DNA from: Phoronis ovalis
Lineage: Eukaryota; Phoronida; Phoronidae
DNA: 13,106 bases
Reading direction: 5' to 3'
Assembly (NCBI GenBank): GCA_028565635.1
Contig: JAOXYB010040384.1
Coordinates: 1-13,106 of the forward strand
The notes beneath the pieces were generated by a model. It did not search any database. It worked only from the letters and a program-made list of their open reading frames with translations, and was not told the origin of the DNA. The translations under genes and the position numbers were made by a program. Below, piece by piece: positions 1 to 13,106 of the stretch. Position 1 is the first letter of the stretch. Each line of letters opens with the position of its first letter.

Positions 1-33
1 ATATATGCTTGTAATAATCATCTTATTTGCACT

Positions 34-39
34 TTTATT
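34..39 (-). terminator. Candidate polyadenylation signal AATAAA
   Basis: Canonical AATAAA on the minus strand (TTTATT on +), about 510 nt past the Ror stop. It is the only canonical hexamer I found between the stop and the window edge. Cleavage would fall at or just before position 1-20. AT-rich DNA produces such words by chance, so this is only a candidate. Confidence 0.4.
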
Positions 40-470
40 TGGTGTAGTTATAAATAATATAAATAATATAAAACAGATCATTTAGTACTTTGTAACATTT
101 TTTTTCATTGGGAATAATACTTCATTCATTTAAACACATCAATTTTTCTATTTATCACAAGAAAGCATATTGCTCTTTCATCAAAGGAAAGAACAATGGA
201 CACTTGCCTAGTTTAAACAGTAGAGATGCTTGGCGACATTAAAAAGTGTGATAGAATTGCGACATCCATAAACATTTTAGCATTTTCATATAAATACTAC
301 AAAGCAAAATATATACACCATATCTGATGTCAAATACCATATCATATTCACATTGTTATATAATATTCAATTTCAATGAAAGATATAAACAAATCCTAAC
401 TTGTGAATTACATGTTCAGAGAATTCAAAGAAAACGAACACAAAAAGATTATTAACACCATCCAACAACG

Positions 471-476
471 TTTAAT
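471..476 (-). terminator. Candidate alternative polyadenylation signal ATTAAA
   Basis: The second most common animal poly(A) hexamer, 73 nt after the Ror stop codon. It would give a very short 3' UTR. It has no clear support beyond the hexamer and position. Confidence 0.2.
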
Positions 477-548
477 CACTGAACAGCTCCTTACTGTATT
501 GGTCAATGCAGGTTTGAATTCTTATCTGACATAATACATTGGCCTTAC

Positions 549-10496
<9,948 letters not shown>

Positions 10497-10504
10497 GAGT
10501 TCTG

Positions 10505-10552
10505 TTATAACTGCACTATTCCTAAGCAGAATTTCTGATATTGTCTTTTCAT
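10505..10552 (-). promoter_or_regulatory. Possible upstream ORF just before the Ror start codon
   Basis: An out-of-frame ATG at 10552..10550 opens a 15-codon frame that ends with TAA at 10507..10505, 8 nt before the Ror ATG. If the 5' UTR includes this stretch, it could dampen translation and make reinitiation relevant. Since the transcription start is unknown, its presence in the mRNA is unproven. Confidence 0.3.
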
Positions 10553-11016
10553 GAAGCTTTCTCAGTTCACAATAGCAGTAAACAATCAACTGTTTACAAT
10601 GACCAGTTGAAGGACCTGTGAACAGGACTATCAATAATATGAATGAATGTAGTAGCCACTTGTAATGCTAACTTTTAATAGCTGTACCCTCTAGTGCAGG
10701 GGTTCATCCTGATAAATTCAAAAATTAGCGAAATGTCAGTTAGCACAAAACTCATAAGATGCAAACTCTAACTCTTGGGATATAATTCATATTTTGTCAT
10801 AGGATAAAATGAGTTATAGAACTATGAGTAATCAAAAGTTTGGTTTCTGTATTTTTATTAGAAAACTATAAATTATAAAGTAGGATAAGATCTCCCATTT
10901 TTCAGATCAATTTCCCCTACTGTTTCCAACAGAGAATAGTCCAAAAATCCCAGTAAACAGCTTGAATATCGGATTCACAAAATCTATCTCTCCAACACTG
11001 GTAAGAAGTCCACTAT

Positions 11017-11465
11017 GGTTCAAGCCCGGGTGGTCTCTTGCATATATTTTGGGGTAGGGGTGTGTCACTGAGAGTAAAATTTTTGGGGTAACTCTATACC
11101 AAAAATGTGGAAATTTGGACCATAAGATATCAAAAGTTCAAAAACGAACCCCGAAATACACCAAAAATTCAAAAACGTATTGTGAAATATACCAGCAGTC
11201 AATATGTGGAATCAACATACAATGTCATAAATAGTGTACAGTGCATTCGTTATTTGTTTTATTAGGAATTGTACACTATTTTGCTTGAAAAGTAGACCCG
11301 AAATATACCTTTCCAAAAGAGTTCTTGACTAGACCTCAAAAAACTACACCTGAAAAATACCACAGGAGCGAACCCCGAAATATACCAAAATTCGTCAGAA
11401 AAAGTGCCCTGGGCAAGCATCACTGTCTGCTCCATACACTAAGGAATCCCCCCTGGGGTTCAAGC
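11017..11465. repeat. Repeat element with CCCGAAATATACC-like units, edged by GGTTCAAGC
   Basis: GGTTCAAGC occurs at both edges (11017..11025 and 11457..11465). Inside, TTCAAAAACG recurs at 11137 and 11168 (31-bp period). Copies or variants of CCCGAAATATACC are at 11149-11162 (CCCCGAAATACACC), 11182-11193 (GTGAAATATACC), 11297-11309 (exact) and 11374-11386 (exact). The edges are loosely inverted (CCCGGGTGG on the left; the right edge has the complement of CCAGGGGGG). It is a likely interspersed-repeat remnant of unknown family. Confidence 0.55.
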
Positions 11466-11480
11466 ATGTTCACTTAATAT

Positions 11481-11767
11481 TATACTAGACGGTACCCGTG
11501 GTAAACCACAGATCTTGATAGAGATGTCGGTCACGTAAGGCCGAGTTCAGACATGTTCACGTGACTCTCACAGGCAAAAAATAATGATGCAAGAGTTTCA
11601 AAAAAGCTCCATTAAATATGATACCGTTGACCGATTGACCCCAAAATTTGAGGAACCCGAGCCATCGTTGATACCTACGATGTGTGAAAAGATTATGATT
11701 CTACATGTAGTTTTGAAGATATTTGATGGAAAGAGTGACAGACGGACACTCTAGATTTAGTAGTATA
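11481..11767. mobile_element. Putative MITE-like element (about 287 bp)
   Basis: Short terminal inverted repeats TATACTA (11481..11487) and TAGTATA (11761..11767) flank a segment visibly richer in G and C than its surroundings. An internal 7-bp inverted pair, GTCACGT (11530..11536) and ACGTGAC (11559..11565), also occurs. The segment has no coding capacity. Its size and ends fit a non-autonomous DNA transposon, but 7-bp ends in AT-rich DNA are weak evidence on their own. Confidence 0.4.
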
Positions 11768-12006
11768 GATGAAAAACAAACTTCAGGGGATAATAATTAC
11801 AATGCCCCTGGATCTTGGTTTCATAGACCTTATTAAATAAAGTAAGTTGGTCAATGCATTATCTTACTTGTAATTGTGCAAATTTTCTTTATTTGTAATT
11901 GTTTAAATTCTGTTTATTTCTGTTTATTTTTTGTATTTTTTTTTTGCAATAAATTAATTTAAAAAAGCTTTTCTCACAGAGAAAGAAATCTGCAAACCTG
12001 GCTACA

Positions 12007-12068
12007 TGGTAAGAGGTTCAATATGGTTTTAGCCTGTTTTGCTTACATATAAAAATATTTTTTAGGGG
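12007..12068. repeat. Diverged second copy of the sequence at 10999-11060
   Basis: The first 30 bases match 10999..11028 at 24 positions (shared cores TGGTAAGA, TATGGTT and AGCC). Both segments reach TAGGGG at the same distance, 62 bases from the start. The middle part aligns less well. It is consistent with two old copies of one dispersed repeat. Confidence 0.6.
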
Positions 12069-12422
12069 CTTGATTCATGTTACTGCATCAGTACATCAAA
12101 ATATAAGCAATCACTGTTTTTATATCCTAAATTCTATTCAAAAGAGTGATAGAACAATAATTAATAATATAATTTTTAGTGTATACAGTCTTAACACAGC
12201 TGAATTTAAAATTTGTGTGTGCTTATTGTGATCATAAAAAACTTAACTGGTGACAGTGAACACACATGTATTGATTGGTAGTATATGGATAAGCCACAAA
12301 GCTGTAACAGCATATGCTTGCATCAAATATCATTATGTGGTTTTCCAAATAAAGACAGCAATTAACCAATTTACATGCTTCATTAGTGTGCATAATGGGA
12401 TGCCTTGCCCATTTCTAAAAAA

Positions 12423-12472
12423 ATGTTTTTCGATTTGACATATTCTACAAACATGTTTTTGATTTGGCATAT
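12423..12472. repeat. Two-copy direct repeat, 30-bp period
   Basis: ATGTTTTT(C)GATTTGRCATAT occurs at 12423..12443 and 12453..12472, differing by one base and one inserted C. It looks like a small local duplication. Confidence 0.75.
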
Positions 12473-12765
12473 ATAGAAATGTCATAATTTTGTACAGTAA
12501 AGCAAAAATTAACGTAAAAATGATGCAGCTTCATAGAAAACTATCACCAGGAGGGTAAACAAGAAAAAAATCTTATGCAACACTATTGGATGAAGAGAAC
12601 AAGTGCCTAGAACTGACTGACAAGTAACAAGAAATATGATAACAATAGCTTTGCTAAAGCAAAAATCAATATGTCAAAAGATTACAAGAAATTAGTAAGA
12701 CTTTCCAGTAGATACTGATTATATTTATATTATGTTGAGGTTTTCAAAATTATATCGAGGTTTTA

Positions 12766-12924
12766 TGGTTTCTTACAGAAGCATGCACAAATATTTCAAA
12801 TAAAATTGTGAAAAAATTACTTTGAGCTGTACTGGTTGACTTTCTGGTTTCTTACAAAAGCATGCACAAATATTTCTAATAAAATTGTGAAACATTACAT
12901 TGAGCTGTGTACTGGTTAACTTTC
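12766..12924. repeat. Tandem duplication of a 79-80 bp unit
   Basis: Two adjacent copies, 12766..12844 and 12845..12924. Each begins TGGTTTCTTACA, includes AGCATGCACAAATATTT and AAAATTGTGAAA, and ends CTGGTT(G/A)ACTTTC. They are about 90 percent identical by eye with a few small indels. There is no open frame across it. Confidence 0.92.
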
Positions 12925-13106
12925 TGGATTCAATGATGACATGGTGTTAAAACTGCCCTGACAATGAAATATACACAAACATTTAATAAAGAAACTAGAG
13001 ATCTGGGAAGAGTTCCTATGCACAACTTGGCCCGTTTATTAGATATGGTTCTGTACTTAGTATCGGGATTAAATTTGGTCAGCTTATACAACAATGAATG
13101 CTTATT

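Larger units (their letters stand above)
1..548 (-). other. Presumed Ror 3' UTR and downstream DNA
   Basis: AT-rich, non-coding sequence following the TGA of Ror. No open frame or RNA gene is visible. The transcript end is not marked by anything decisive. Two possible cleavage signals are seen on the minus strand, ATTAAA at 471..476 and AATAAA at 34..39, so the 3' UTR could be about 100 nt or about 530 nt. Confidence 0.6.
10497..13106 (-). other. Upstream region of Ror: 5' UTR, promoter or further 5' intron; no second gene
   Basis: No coding region can be supported on either strand. The transcription start is not identifiable. TATA-like words are everywhere in this AT-rich DNA and carry no weight. 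If the first coding exon is really the first exon, this stretch holds the 5' UTR and proximal promoter. If the acceptor-like reading at 10432 is right, it is a 5' intron. It contains several repeats, at 10999-11465, 11481-11767, 12007-12068, 12423-12472 and 12766-12924. Confidence 0.55.

Noticed and set aside
11011-11030. GGTTCAAGCC resembling a tRNA B box or SINE promoter
   Set aside because: The only A-box-like sequence lies about 10 nt upstream, far too close, and no cloverleaf can be folded around it.
12250-12438. 62-codon plus-strand open frame upstream of Ror
   Set aside because: No motif or codon signal, and it overlaps a small local repeat at its end; chance ORF.

Overview
The window is animal nuclear DNA, AT-rich and intron-bearing. 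It holds one recognisable gene, on the minus strand: a ROR-family receptor tyrosine kinase (Wnt-binding, MuSK/Trk-related). Ten coding exons joined through GT-AG introns give an uninterrupted 865-codon frame (864 residues plus stop) from an ATG at 10496..10494 to a TGA at 551..549. Every exon junction agrees in phase. The predicted protein has, in order: signal peptide, one Ig domain, an acidic/proline-rich linker, a Frizzled-type cysteine-rich domain with 10 cysteines, a kringle with 6 cysteines, a transmembrane helix, a tyrosine kinase, and a short Ser/Thr/Pro/Asn-rich tail. One Ig plus CRD plus kringle is the ROR arrangement. MuSK has three Ig domains, and the published Drosophila Ror lacks the Ig.

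Organism: the complete Ig-CRD-kringle ectodomain, canonical kinase motifs, mostly short introns (181-494 bp, with two longer ones of about 1.3 and 3.8 kb) and AT-rich non-coding DNA suit an invertebrate bilaterian. I lean to a lophotrochozoan, perhaps a mollusc. Part of that is recollection: a short AAGGGAGACAACTCT-like word near 8003 resembles a sequence I associate with mollusc genomes. I cannot confirm the species.

Layout on + coordinates (the gene reads right to left): 1-548, 3' UTR/downstream; 549-1963, last coding exon (membrane helix, kinase, tail); 1964-3829, kringle-side introns and exon 9, with two repeat-like elements in intron 8; 3830-6575, exons for kringle, CRD, linker and Ig; 6576-10408, a large first intron with no gene I can support; 10409-10496, first coding exon with the signal peptide; 10497-13106, 5' UTR/upstream DNA with several interspersed or tandem repeats and no credible second gene.

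I found no operon, CRISPR array, tRNA, rRNA or novel multigene system. The points worth a second look are the canonical kinase motifs (the vertebrate RORs are degenerate at these sites), a first exon that also looks like a 3' splice site, a run of phase 1-1 exons that would permit in-frame skipping of the kringle, and several unclassified repeats.
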